A stretch of DNA of 64,000 nucleotides from Anaerolineae bacterium. Lineage in GTDB: Bacteria; Chloroflexota; Anaerolineae; 4572-78; J111. Position 1 is the first letter of the stretch; each line of letters begins with the position of its first letter. The translations under genes and the position numbers were made by a program. This document shows, piece after piece, positions 25,226 to 33,665 of the stretch. The stretch lies in assembly GCA_023382535.1 (NCBI GenBank), contig JAHDWA010000004.1, forward strand, positions 203,542 through 267,541, given 5' to 3'. Under the pieces are notes generated by a model, which saw nothing but the letters and a program-made list of their open reading frames with translations, searched no databases and was not told where the DNA came from.

Positions 25226-26401
25226 ATGCCTACCATGACCCCGCGAGAGCGCGTGCTGGCGGCCTTAAACCACCAAACGCCGGATGTTGTTCCCTTTGAC
25301 GTCGGCGGTATCAAGACCACCAGCCTGAACATTCATGCTTATGAGAAGCTGAGACACTATCTCGGCCTGGAAACACCCGGCGAGATCGCCCATTACCGCA
25401 GCCAGCGGGCGCAGTTGCCGGAAGAGGTATCACGCTTTTTGGAAACCGATGTGCGCCGGGTGCATATCCCCTATCCCCGGCCTCTGCCGAAAACAGTGAC
25501 AGCCCCGGTGCAGGTAGACGAGTGGGGTTCGGAGTGGACCCAGGCGGCGACCGGCCTGTACTTTGTCAGCCGCCCTGGACTGGCCCAGGCAGAGACGGTC
25601 TCCGATTTGCACGCCTACCCCTGGCCCGACCCCGGCACCTTGGTTCCGGTCCTCCAATTGGCGGAGGCTGCCCGTCACTTACGGGCAAAAACCGACTGCG
25701 CCATCTGCCTTGACTTGCCCGATACTGTCGTCCATATTTCCCAGAACACGCGGGGATTTGAGCAGTGGCTGATTGATTCGGCGGCGGATCTCCCCTTTTT
25801 TGAAACCATGCTCGACTCTATTACCGAAATTTACCTGGCGATGGTCGAGCAACTCTTACCCGCCGTGGGCGACAATATTGACCTGGTTTTAATCTGTGAC
25901 GACATTGCCATCCAAACCGGCCCGCTCATCAGCCCGGAGGCTTATCGGAAACTGATCAAACCCAGGCAGGCCAGGATTTTGCAGGCCATCAAGGATAACA
26001 GTCCCGCTAAAATCATTTTTCATAGCTGCGGCTCTATCGCCTGGGCCTTGCCCGACATCATTGACATGGGGGCGGATGCCCTGAACCCGGTCCAGGTTTC
26101 GGCGGCCGGGATGGATACGGGCCGGCTGAAGCGGGAGTTTGGCGGCAAAATCTGTTTCTGGGGCGGAATTGACACCCAGCGGATTCTCCCCTTTGGCACG
26201 CCAGCCGAGGTGGGTGAGGAAGTCAAAAAACGGGTCGCGGACCTGGCTGCTAACGGCGGGAACGTGATCGGCTCCGTCCACATCATCCAGCAGGAAGTCC
26301 CGCCGCAAAATATTCTGGCTATGGCCGAAGCGGCTCATCTTTACGGCGGCCGCTCCGATGGCAGCCCGTTCAAGGAGATTATGCATGAAAGGCGTCGCTA
26401 A
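25226..26401 (+). CDS. Uroporphyrinogen-decarboxylase-like protein 1 (MtaA/CmuA superfamily)
   Basis: The 391-residue protein starts with the family's opening [20 protein letters not shown] and keeps [40 protein letters not shown] and [20 protein letters not shown]. The HxCG box matches the zinc-binding H-x-C of MtaA-type methyltransferases, but the third ligand region carries His ([11 protein letters not shown]) rather than Cys. True HemE is shorter and is in haem operons; here the neighbours are sugar genes, so a demethylase or other C1-transfer role is more likely than haem synthesis. It overlaps the alcohol dehydrogenase start by 17 bp. Confidence 0.85.
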   Translation: MPTMTPRERVLAALNHQTPDVVPFDVGGIKTTSLNIHAYEKLRHYLGLETPGEIAHYRSQRAQLPEEVSRFLETDVRRVHIPYPRPLPKTVTAPVQVDEWGSEWTQAATGLYFVSRPGLAQAETVSDLHAYPWPDPGTLVPVLQLAEAARHLRAKTDCAICLDLPDTVVHISQNTRGFEQWLIDSAADLPFFETMLDSITEIYLAMVEQLLPAVGDNIDLVLICDDIAIQTGPLISPEAYRKLIKPRQARILQAIKDNSPAKIIFHSCGSIAWALPDIIDMGADALNPVQVSAAGMDTGRLKREFGGKICFWGGIDTQRILPFGTPAEVGEEVKKRVADLAANGGNVIGSVHIIQQEVPPQNILAMAEAAHLYGGRSDGSPFKEIMHERRR

Positions 26402-27413
26402 AATTGCGCCCGGCGAGGGAAACGTGGCCTTGATAGACGCGCCCGAGCCGCAGGTGCTCCCCCTGCATGTCCTGATTGAAGTGAAAGCCGCCGGTATCTG
26501 CGGCACCGATTTGCACATCTACCACGACGAATTTAAGAGCACGCCCCCGGTGATTATGGGCCATGAAGTGGCCGGAGTCGTGGTTGAGGTGGGCGAGGGT
26601 GTGGAAAGCTGCCGCCCTGGCGACCGGGTGACCAGTGAAACTTACTTTTACGTCTGCGGCCAGTGCCAATTTTGCCGGGAGGGGCTGATCAATCTCTGCC
26701 CCAGCCGCCGCTCGATTGGCAGCCGGGCCAACGGGGCTTTCACCAGGTACTTGTTAGTACCCCAACAGAACGTCCACCCCCTGCCCGACTCCGTGGACGA
26801 ACAGGCCGGAGCCTTGACCGAGCCGCTGGCCTGCTGCGTGCGCGCCCTGGAATTGACTCGGGTGGAACCCGGTGAAACGGCGGTCATTTCCGGGCCGGGG
26901 GCCATCGGTTTGTTGATGATGCAGGTCGTCAGAGCCGCCGGGGCCAGGGTGATTGTCCTCGGCACTAACGCCGACGAAGCCCGCCTGGAGAAAGCGGCGC
27001 AGATGGGAGCCGATTTTGTCTTCAACGTCCAGATAACTGATACTTTAACCACTATTCGGGAGATGACCAACGGCCTGGGCGCCGACGTGGTGTTTGAGTG
27101 CGCAGGCGCGGCCCTATCGGCCCAACACTGCCTGGACCTTGTCCGGCGGCAGGGGCGGTATGCTCAAGTGGGTTTGTTTGGCAAACCCATTGCCTGGGAC
27201 CTGGAGCAGGTCTGTTATAAAGAGCTGAAAGTTAGCGGCAGCAATGCCACCGTGCCCAGCGCCTGGCGTAAGGCGGTCGCTCTGCTGGCCGGTGGACAGG
27301 TGCAAGTCGGTCCGCTGATCTCTAATGTGCTGCCCATCAGTGAGTGGCAGCATGCCTTTAACCTTTTCGAGCAGCGCCAGGGGCACAAAATCATCTTGAC
27401 CCCCATTGAGTAG
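26385..27413 (+). CDS. Zinc-dependent alcohol/polyol dehydrogenase (MDR superfamily)
   Basis: The 342-residue enzyme has the catalytic zinc motif [14 protein letters not shown], the [15 protein letters not shown] box, four structural-zinc cysteines in [15 protein letters not shown], and an NAD-binding [20 protein letters not shown]. This pattern fits sorbitol, threonine or iditol dehydrogenases. I placed the start at the ATG of [10 protein letters not shown] because AAGGAG is 7 bases upstream and inside the end of the UroD-like gene, indicating coupled translation. It probably oxidises a polyol or sugar imported by the nearby ABC system. Confidence 0.9.
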   Translation: MKGVAKIAPGEGNVALIDAPEPQVLPLHVLIEVKAAGICGTDLHIYHDEFKSTPPVIMGHEVAGVVVEVGEGVESCRPGDRVTSETYFYVCGQCQFCREGLINLCPSRRSIGSRANGAFTRYLLVPQQNVHPLPDSVDEQAGALTEPLACCVRALELTRVEPGETAVISGPGAIGLLMMQVVRAAGARVIVLGTNADEARLEKAAQMGADFVFNVQITDTLTTIREMTNGLGADVVFECAGAALSAQHCLDLVRRQGRYAQVGLFGKPIAWDLEQVCYKELKVSGSNATVPSAWRKAVALLAGGQVQVGPLISNVLPISEWQHAFNLFEQRQGHKIILTPIE

Positions 27414-27425
27414 GCAGGTCTGACC

Positions 27426-28406
27426 GTGAAAGAACTATCTCCCGGCAAAAGACGCGAGCTGCAAGCCTGCGCGACAAGTGAAGGCATTTTTGCCATCCTG
27501 GCCCTGGATCACCGCGACTCCTTACGGGCCATTATCGCTCCTGACGCGCCTCAAGCTGTGACGCCGGCCCAACTCAGCGAGGTTAAATTAGCCGTGATTG
27601 AACATCTGGCCGGTGCAGCCAGCGCGGTTCTGCTGGACCCCGCCTACAGCCTGGGCCAGGCCATTGCGAGCGGGCGGCTGCGCGGTCACGTCGGGGTTAT
27701 GGCCGCGCTGGAGGAGCAGGGCTATTTGAGCGACCCCTACCACCGCCAGACGCCCCTGCTGGCCGGCTGGAGTGTTGCCAAGGCTAAACGCCTGGGGGTG
27801 AACGGAGTCAAACTGCTGCTGTTTTATCACCCCGAGGCCGGCGCAGCGGCCGAGGCCCAGGATCGTCTGGTTCGCTCGGTTGCCGCGGACTGCGAGCGGT
27901 CCGAAATGCCCTTTTTCCTTGAGCCAATCTCCTATTCCATCAATCCTGAGATTAAAAAAGACTCGCCGGAGTTTGCCGCTCAACGCCGCCGGATCATCGT
28001 TGACACGGCCCGCCGCCTCAGCCCGCTGGGACCGGACGTGATGAAGGTCGAATTTCCGCTCGACGCCCGCTATGAGAGCGATCAGGGAATATGGGCCGAA
28101 GCCTGCGCCGAGCTGACTGAAGCTTCGGTGGTGCCCTGGACCTTACTTTCAGCGGGCGAATCCTTTGAAACGTTCAAGCAGCAGCTCCAGGTCGCCTGCC
28201 GGGCCGGTTGCTCCGGCTTTGTCGGCGGACGCTCCATCTGGCAGGAAGCGGCCAGGTTAACCGGCACAGCCCAGGCTGATTTTTTAAGCAGCACCGCCCG
28301 CCACAGATTTGTGGAGCTGCACCAAATTGCGCTGGTCGAGGGAACTTCCTGGACGCAGCATTTTATCCCTGAGCAGGTGGGCGAATATTGGTTTCAACAA
28401 TATTGA
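27426..28406 (+). CDS. Class I aldolase, LacD/YihT type
   Basis: The 326-residue TIM barrel has FAILALDHRDSLRAII, GVNGVKLLLFYHPEAGAAAE, FFLEPISYSI, DVMKVEFPLDA and WTLLSAGESFETF. These match tagatose-1,6-bisphosphate aldolase and sulfofructosephosphate aldolase; the Lys in VMKVEFP is the expected Schiff-base residue. Several bacteria carry an IolC kinase fused to a DUF2090 aldolase domain of the same superfamily; here a separate aldolase lies close to an IolC-like kinase, so cleavage of 5-keto-2-deoxygluconate 6-phosphate is a reasonable alternative substrate. GTG start, 12 bp after the dehydrogenase. Confidence 0.85.
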   Translation: MKELSPGKRRELQACATSEGIFAILALDHRDSLRAIIAPDAPQAVTPAQLSEVKLAVIEHLAGAASAVLLDPAYSLGQAIASGRLRGHVGVMAALEEQGYLSDPYHRQTPLLAGWSVAKAKRLGVNGVKLLLFYHPEAGAAAEAQDRLVRSVAADCERSEMPFFLEPISYSINPEIKKDSPEFAAQRRRIIVDTARRLSPLGPDVMKVEFPLDARYESDQGIWAEACAELTEASVVPWTLLSAGESFETFKQQLQVACRAGCSGFVGGRSIWQEAARLTGTAQADFLSSTARHRFVELHQIALVEGTSWTQHFIPEQVGEYWFQQY

Positions 28407-28449
28407 GAGTTATTCGGAACCCCCCAATTCGAGTTTCCTACCGGCGCTC

Positions 28450-28550
28450 GTCCGGCGATGAAGTCGCCGGACTACGAAACTACGCCCGATTCATCGGGCT
28501 AAAGCCGGGTTTACCCGGCGCTGTTTCATAGTCCTGGCATTCATGCCGGG
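28450..28550. repeat. Cluster of four consecutive palindromes
   Basis: Four hairpins in about 100 bp: GTCCGGCGA/TCGCCGGAC (28450-28472), GCCCGAT/ATCGGGC (28484-28499), GCCGGGT/ACCCGGC (28504-28519) and CCTGGCAT/ATGCCGGG (28533-28550). Loops read TGAAG, TC, TT and TC. This looks like an extragenic repetitive element separating the aldolase and kinase genes; it could also slow or stop transcription. Confidence 0.65.
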
Positions 28551-28616
28551 GCGAGCCAAAAGAGCGAGATAGTTTCCAAACGCTTTCAGTATTGGTAAAA
28601 AATCCGGAGAAAAAGC

Positions 28617-29648
28617 ATGAATAACTCAAGTCGTCTCTATGACATCCTGCACGTAGGCCGGGCCACCATTGATTTTTACAGCAATGAGGTCGGCGCGCCG
28701 TTTGTGGATATTAAAAGTTTTGCTGCTTATGTGGGCGGTTCGCCGACTAACATCTGCGTCGGGGCGCGCCGGCTGGGGCTGACTACTGCCCTCCTCACGG
28801 CTCTCGGCGCGGACCCTGTCGGCGATTTCATCCTCAATTTCCTGCAGCAAGAGGGCATCGAGACCCGCTTTATTAACCGCAAGCCCGGCCATCGCACCGG
28901 GGCGACGGTGCTCGGGATCGAACCGCCCAACAAATTCCCGATGGTCTACTATCGAGAAAACTGCGCCGACATCCAACTGAATATTGACGATGTGTTGGCC
29001 GCGCCGATCGCCGCCAGCCGGGTGCTTCAGTTTGCCGGGACCAACCTGAGCAAAGAACCCAGCCGCAGCGCCACCTTCTTCGCCGTCGAATTGGCCCGCC
29101 GGGCCGGGACAGAAGTAGTGCTGGATATGGACTTCCGGCCCGACCAGTGGCACGATCCCCGCGCCTTTGGCGTAGCGATTCGCTCGGTCCTGCCGCTGGT
29201 AGATATTGCCATCGGCACCGAGGATGAGATCAACGCGGCGATGCTGGTGGATACCAGCCAGATGAGCCTGACCCACTCCCAGGTCTCCGACACCAGGGTG
29301 GGCGGCGACATCGAAAACGCCATTCAAACCTTGATTTCGCTGGGGCCAAAGGCCTTGCTGCAAAAACGAGGGGGAGCGGGCGTGCGGATTCACCTGGCCG
29401 GGACCAATGGGTCAATTGAAGAGATTGACGCGCCCGGTTTTCCGGTCGAGATTTACAATATCCTGGGCGCCGGCGATGCCTTTGCCGCCGGTTTTCTGTG
29501 CGGCTACGTCAAGGGTTGGGATTGGTATCGCTCGGCGCGATTGGGCAATGCCTGCGGCGCGATCGTCGTCACCCAGCACGGCTGCGCCAATTTTATGCCC
29601 ACCTTTGACGAGGTCATGGCCTTTGTCGAAGCGCGGGGTGGGTTATAA
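28617..29648 (+). CDS. iolC: PfkB-family sugar kinase, 5-dehydro-2-deoxygluconokinase type
   Basis: The 343-residue kinase carries IolC-like motifs: VGRATIDFYSNEVGAPFVDI, FAAYVGGSPTNICVGARRLG, RTGATVLGIEPPNKFPMVYY followed by RENCADIQLNIDDV. The C-terminal PfkB motif NILGAGDAFAAGFLCGYVKG contains the catalytic Asp. IolC phosphorylates 5-dehydro-2-deoxygluconate in inositol catabolism. The other iol enzymes (E, D, B, G) are not in this window, so the pathway is only partly visible and another hexonate could be the substrate. GGAG lies upstream of the ATG. Confidence 0.85.
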   Translation: MNNSSRLYDILHVGRATIDFYSNEVGAPFVDIKSFAAYVGGSPTNICVGARRLGLTTALLTALGADPVGDFILNFLQQEGIETRFINRKPGHRTGATVLGIEPPNKFPMVYYRENCADIQLNIDDVLAAPIAASRVLQFAGTNLSKEPSRSATFFAVELARRAGTEVVLDMDFRPDQWHDPRAFGVAIRSVLPLVDIAIGTEDEINAAMLVDTSQMSLTHSQVSDTRVGGDIENAIQTLISLGPKALLQKRGGAGVRIHLAGTNGSIEEIDAPGFPVEIYNILGAGDAFAAGFLCGYVKGWDWYRSARLGNACGAIVVTQHGCANFMPTFDEVMAFVEARGGL

Positions 29649-29695
29649 CGAGTGATGATTGTGGTCAATTTATGTGAGAGGAGTGTTGATTAAAA

Positions 29696-30865
29696 ATGAA
29701 AGTAGCCGAACGGACCCGTATCGCCTTCCAGCGGGGTATCCCCGACCGGGTTCCTATCCATAGCTGGTTGGGCTTGCCCCTGATTCAAACCCTGAAGCCG
29801 AAAAACAAAACGATGCGCGAGATGCTGGAGTGGTGGATTGACGACCCGCTGGGCAGCATCGTCAAAATGCAGGCCGACCTGGGGCTTGATCCCATGATTA
29901 CCACTTACAGCCAGCACATCGGCGAGATGGAAATCTGGCCGCGTTTGCTCTTTCCCCGTCCCCTGGAAACCGCCGATTGGCACGAAACCTTCTATGAACG
30001 GGCGCGGGGTGAGGGCTGGCGCGAGCACCAGCACCACATTCACACCCCGGCCGGAGATTTAGATTACAGCTATCGCACCGAAGACGGCTACGGCACGGCA
30101 TCGCAGGATTACATGCTCAAGGGCGACAAGCCGGAAGAGAAACTGGACGCGCTGCGCTACTTTCCCAGCGCCGACCTCTACGATATGACCATCCTCCAGG
30201 GCATGGTCGAGAAAGTCGGCAGTGAGGCCTGGTGGCTGCATCACTGCCCCGGTCCCTGGGATATGGCCGCCCAGGTGCGGGGAATCGTTAATCTATCGCT
30301 GGATATTTATGACCGGCCCGGCTTTGTGCATGAGCTGATGCGCATCTGCACCGACTGGCTCAAAGGCTTCTACCGGCGGCTGGGGGAAACAGGCATCCAT
30401 TCCATCTCGATGAACGAAACCTGGGTGGGCGTGGGTCTGGCCCCGAAGGTTTACCGCAAATTCATTCAATCCTACGAACAAGAGTGTATTGCCGCCGCGC
30501 ACGAGGCCGGCTACTTCGTCAGCTTTCACAACTGCGGGCGAGGCACGCAGTTCCTCGAAGATATGATTGACACCGGCCCGGACGCCCTGGAAACCATCAC
30601 CTCCAAAGCGACCTCCGGTGATTTTGACCTGGCCGATGTTAAGCAGCGGGTGGGCCAGCGGGTGTGCCTGTTTGGCGGTTTTAACGAACACCTTCTCAAA
30701 AGCGGCGACCCCGCAGTCGTGCGGAATGAAGTGAAACGATGTATTGACGCCGCCGCCGCCGGAGGCGGTTACGTACTGCGAACCACCGGCCAGATCTTTC
30801 ACTCGGAACCGGGCATGATTGAACTTATGTGCCAGACAGCCCGTGATTACGGGCGGTATAACTAA
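29696..30865 (+). CDS. Uroporphyrinogen-decarboxylase-like protein 2
   Basis: The 389-residue protein belongs to the UroD/MtaA superfamily but is the most divergent of the three: RIAFQRGIPDRVPIHSWLGL, ISMNETWVGVGLAPKVYRKF, FVSFHNCGRGTQFLEDMIDT and RVCLFGGFNEHLLKSGDP. The HNCG box equals the HSCG of its paralogues, with a late His in QIFHSEPG as a possible third ligand. Its substrate pocket regions differ (Trp- and His-rich, HQHHIHTPAGDLDYSYRTED), so it probably acts on another substrate. It follows iolC by 47 bp and precedes the third paralogue by 19 bp. Confidence 0.83.
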   Translation: MKVAERTRIAFQRGIPDRVPIHSWLGLPLIQTLKPKNKTMREMLEWWIDDPLGSIVKMQADLGLDPMITTYSQHIGEMEIWPRLLFPRPLETADWHETFYERARGEGWREHQHHIHTPAGDLDYSYRTEDGYGTASQDYMLKGDKPEEKLDALRYFPSADLYDMTILQGMVEKVGSEAWWLHHCPGPWDMAAQVRGIVNLSLDIYDRPGFVHELMRICTDWLKGFYRRLGETGIHSISMNETWVGVGLAPKVYRKFIQSYEQECIAAAHEAGYFVSFHNCGRGTQFLEDMIDTGPDALETITSKATSGDFDLADVKQRVGQRVCLFGGFNEHLLKSGDPAVVRNEVKRCIDAAAAGGGYVLRTTGQIFHSEPGMIELMCQTARDYGRYN

Positions 30866-30884
30866 AGTTGAAGGAGATAGGGCT

Positions 30885-31970
30885 ATGGCAAGCATGACCC
30901 CTCGCCAGAGGTTTCTGACCGCTCTGCACGGCCAGCAGCCGGATCGAGTGCCAATTTTTGACTGGCTCAATAACCCCGCCCTTTACGAAGCCCTGCTGGG
31001 CCAGCATCCCGGTTATTACAACGGCCGCCTGGCCGCACAGTTGGCCAAGGCGTTGGACCTGGATGCCATCTGGGTGCCTGCGGGCGGGTACAATGCCCTG
31101 CCCTCCGAGCGCTGGCAGTGGCTGGATGAGCACAACTACGTTGACGAGTGGGGTACGCTCTACCAGCTTGAGGAAACCTCCTGGCCGCTGGCCTTTCCCA
31201 AGGGTTATCCGGTGCAAACGCCGGAGGATTGGAAAAAGCTGACTCGGCCCGATCCCACGGCCGAGTGGCGGCTGCAGTACGTCCGCGAGGCCGTGGCCGA
31301 GGCCCGGCGCGAACCGGATCGGGAGATTGGCGTGGTGGTGGGCCTGCGCGGGCCGATGTCTACCGCCTGGATGCTGGTCGGGCTGGTGCAGATGGCTTAT
31401 GCCATGTACGACTGGCCCGAGGTGATGGACGAAATCTTCAAAACGACGGCCGAGTTCTGGACGGAGATAGGGCTGCGGGTCATTGATTTGGGCGTGGATG
31501 CGGTCTGTATTCACGATGACCAGGGGGCCAACAACGGCACGTTCTTTAAGCCCGAACATGTGCGGAAACTCGTGCTGCCGCACCTCAGCCGGGAAATCAA
31601 AACCCTGGCCGAAACCGGCACGCCGGTCATTTTCCATAGCTGCGGCAATATCAACGCCATCCTGGGCGACATCATGGAGTTTGAGATTGTCGGCTTAAAC
31701 AACTTGCAGCGAACGGCCCAAATGGATATCGGCGCGGTCAAGGCCAGGTACGGCCACAAAGTCTGTCTCATTGGCAACGTAGACGCCAGCAAGGTGATGC
31801 CTTACGGCACGCCGGAGGAGATTGAGGCCGCCGTGGTGGACTGTATTCACACCTGTGCGCCCGGCGGCGGCTATATCCTGGCGACCGATCATTCCTTTCA
31901 CGAAGGGATTTCGCTGGAAAACGTCCGAGCGTTTATTGAGGCGGGTAAAAAGCACGGAGTATACCCCTGA
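30885..31970 (+). CDS. Uroporphyrinogen-decarboxylase-like protein 3
   Basis: The 361-residue protein starts ASMTPRQRFLTALHGQQPDR and contains AVCIHDDQGANNGTFFKPEH, VIFHSCGNINAILGDIMEFE and the common family ending GGYILATDHSFHEGISLENV. The ATG is chosen because AAGGAG lies 9 bases upstream; the longer frame starts inside the previous gene without a site. HxCG suggests a bound metal. No corrinoid-binding protein gene, usually needed by MtaA-type methyltransferases, is present nearby, so the reaction stays open. Confidence 0.87.
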   Translation: MASMTPRQRFLTALHGQQPDRVPIFDWLNNPALYEALLGQHPGYYNGRLAAQLAKALDLDAIWVPAGGYNALPSERWQWLDEHNYVDEWGTLYQLEETSWPLAFPKGYPVQTPEDWKKLTRPDPTAEWRLQYVREAVAEARREPDREIGVVVGLRGPMSTAWMLVGLVQMAYAMYDWPEVMDEIFKTTAEFWTEIGLRVIDLGVDAVCIHDDQGANNGTFFKPEHVRKLVLPHLSREIKTLAETGTPVIFHSCGNINAILGDIMEFEIVGLNNLQRTAQMDIGAVKARYGHKVCLIGNVDASKVMPYGTPEEIEAAVVDCIHTCAPGGGYILATDHSFHEGISLENVRAFIEAGKKHGVYP

Positions 31971-32040
31971 ATGGTGCGCTTTCACCGGCAACACGCTGTC
32001 TGCTTAATTCCTGTAACCGATTTGCAGCTTGATCGTTCAT

Positions 32041-32068
32041 TTGCGTTTCAGGGCCATCCGCTTATAAT
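32041..32068 (+). promoter_or_regulatory. Promoter upstream of the BNR-repeat gene
   Basis: TTGCGT (32041-32046), 16-bp spacer, perfect TATAAT (32063-32068). The mRNA leader would be about 130 bases; it contains a small GC hairpin (CAGCTCAAGGGCTG) but no riboswitch I can identify. Confidence 0.5.
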
Positions 32069-32205
32069 AGGTGTAATAGCACATTTGTTCGCATTCTCAC
32101 TTGTGCCGTCTTTGAGGGGCAGCTCAAGGGCTGAGATATTCGCAAGGCAAGTGGGGAGGCAGCACCTTTATTACAGGTTGGCCCAAAATGAAAGGAGAGC
32201 AAACT

Positions 32206-33321
32206 ATGAGCAGTGTACGTGTGTTGGTAGGCACCCGCAAAGGCGCCTTCATTCTGACTTCAGACGGGAAACGCGAACAGTGGGACATCAGCGGCCCCCA
32301 TTTTGCGGGCTGGGAGATTTATCATCTCAAAGGCTCACCGGCTGACCCGAAACGGCTGTACGCCTCGCAGTCTACCGGTTGGTTCGGGCAGTTGATCCAG
32401 CGTTCTGACGATGGCGGCCAGAGTTGGGAACCGGTAGGTAACGAATTTGGCTACGACGGCGTTCCCGGTACGCACCAGTGGTATGACGGCAGCCAGCATC
32501 CCTGGGAATTCAAACGGGTCTGGTATCTCGAACCGTCGCCAACCGATCCCGAGACAGTCTACGCCGGCGTGGAAGATGCCGGCCTGTTTCGCTCCGGCGA
32601 CGGCGGGCAGACGTGGCAGGAGCTTTCGGGGCTGCGCAGCGTCAAAGGACACCTCTGGCAGCCCGGAGCCGGGGGAATGTGCCTCCATACCATCCTGCTG
32701 GAGCCGAGCAACCCAAACCGGATTTTTGTGGCTATCTCGGCGGCCGGCGCGTTTCGCACCGACGATGGCGGGGAGACCTGGCGGCCAGTCAACCAGGGTC
32801 TGAAGTCCGAGTACGAGCTGCCTGACCCCCATGCCGAGGTCGGTCACTGTGTTCACGGTTTGGCGATGCATCCCTCACGTCCGGAGGTGCTGTTCATGCA
32901 AAAGCACTGGGATGTTATGCGAACTGACAATGCCGGCGAGTCGTGGCGCGAGATCAGCGGCAACCTGCCAAGCGACTTTGGCTTCCCGATTGCGGTCCAT
33001 GCGCATGAGCCGGAAACCATTTATGTCATTCCCATCAAGAGCGACTCAGAACATTATCCTCCCGATGGAAAGCTGCGGGTGTATCGCAGCCGGACAGGCG
33101 GGCATGAGTGGGAGGCGCTGACCCAAGGGCTGCCGCAAAGCCACTGCTATGTCAATGTACTGCGCAGCGCTCTGGCGGTTGACCCGCTGGATGCGGGCGG
33201 CGTTTATTTTGGCACCACCGGCGGGCAGGTGTATGTCTCCACCGATTCGGGCGACACCTGGATGCCCATCGTCCGTGATCTGCCCTCCGTGCTGTCCGTC
33301 GAAGTTCAGGTATTACCATGA
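32206..33321 (+). CDS. BNR/Asp-box repeat beta-propeller protein (sialidase-like fold)
   Basis: At least five Asp-box repeats are visible: [44 protein letters not shown] and [11 protein letters not shown], spaced as blades of a six- or seven-bladed propeller. Sialidase catalytic residues (Arg triad, Tyr/Glu pair) are not evident, and there is no signal peptide, so a cytoplasmic binding or enzymatic propeller of unknown role is more likely than a sialidase. The ATG is preceded by AAAGGAGAG. Its stop overlaps the next start (ATGA), coupling it to the MoaD/ThiS-like gene. Confidence 0.85.
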   Translation: MSSVRVLVGTRKGAFILTSDGKREQWDISGPHFAGWEIYHLKGSPADPKRLYASQSTGWFGQLIQRSDDGGQSWEPVGNEFGYDGVPGTHQWYDGSQHPWEFKRVWYLEPSPTDPETVYAGVEDAGLFRSGDGGQTWQELSGLRSVKGHLWQPGAGGMCLHTILLEPSNPNRIFVAISAAGAFRTDDGGETWRPVNQGLKSEYELPDPHAEVGHCVHGLAMHPSRPEVLFMQKHWDVMRTDNAGESWREISGNLPSDFGFPIAVHAHEPETIYVIPIKSDSEHYPPDGKLRVYRSRTGGHEWEALTQGLPQSHCYVNVLRSALAVDPLDAGGVYFGTTGGQVYVSTDSGDTWMPIVRDLPSVLSVEVQVLP

Positions 33322-33614
33322 TCCGGGTGGTACTGCCGCCGCATCTGCGCCGGCTGGCGCGGGTCAGCGGCAAGGTCGAGCTTGAAGTTAAGGGGCCGAT
33401 TACCCAGCGCTCGATTCTGGACGCCCTTGAGGCGAGCTATCCGATGCTGCGCGGGACGATTCGTGATCACGTTACGCAGCAGCGGCGGCCATTTATCCGG
33501 TTCTTCGTGTGTGGGGAGGACTGGTCGCATGAGCCGGCGGACGCTCCATTACCCGATGCAGTCGCCAGCGGAGCAGAACCTTTTCTGATCGTGGGGGCGA
33601 TGGCCGGCGGCTAG
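33318..33614 (+). CDS. MoaD/ThiS-like ubiquitin-fold protein ending in Gly-Gly, 98 aa
   Basis: The 98-residue protein begins [20 protein letters not shown] with [20 protein letters not shown] and ends LIVGAMAGG. Beta-grasp sulfur carriers of the MoaD/ThiS family start with the same strand-helix pattern and need a C-terminal Gly-Gly for adenylation and thiocarboxylation or isopeptide conjugation. Both features are present. No moaE, thiF/moeB or cysteine desulfurase gene is nearby. Translational coupling to the Asp-box propeller gene (4-base overlap) points to a joint function rather than general cofactor synthesis. Confidence 0.85.
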   Translation: MIRVVLPPHLRRLARVSGKVELEVKGPITQRSILDALEASYPMLRGTIRDHVTQQRRPFIRFFVCGEDWSHEPADAPLPDAVASGAEPFLIVGAMAGG

Positions 33615-33665
33615 CAGCCCTACTCAGGATACGATTAAGAAAACTCCGAACTCAAACTATCAGGG

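Noticed and set aside
30825..31637. A 270-codon minus-strand open frame opposite the third UroD-like gene
   Set aside because: The plus-strand frame has family motifs and a strong ribosome binding site; the antisense frame does not.
32100..32200. GGGCTGAGA in the leader of the BNR gene, similar to part of the TPP riboswitch
   Set aside because: The second conserved half of the TPP aptamer (the CTGGxTAATxCC-type segment) is missing.
32206..33321. Annotation of the propeller protein as a sialidase
   Set aside because: Asp boxes occur in many propellers; the sialidase Arg triad and signal peptide are not visible.
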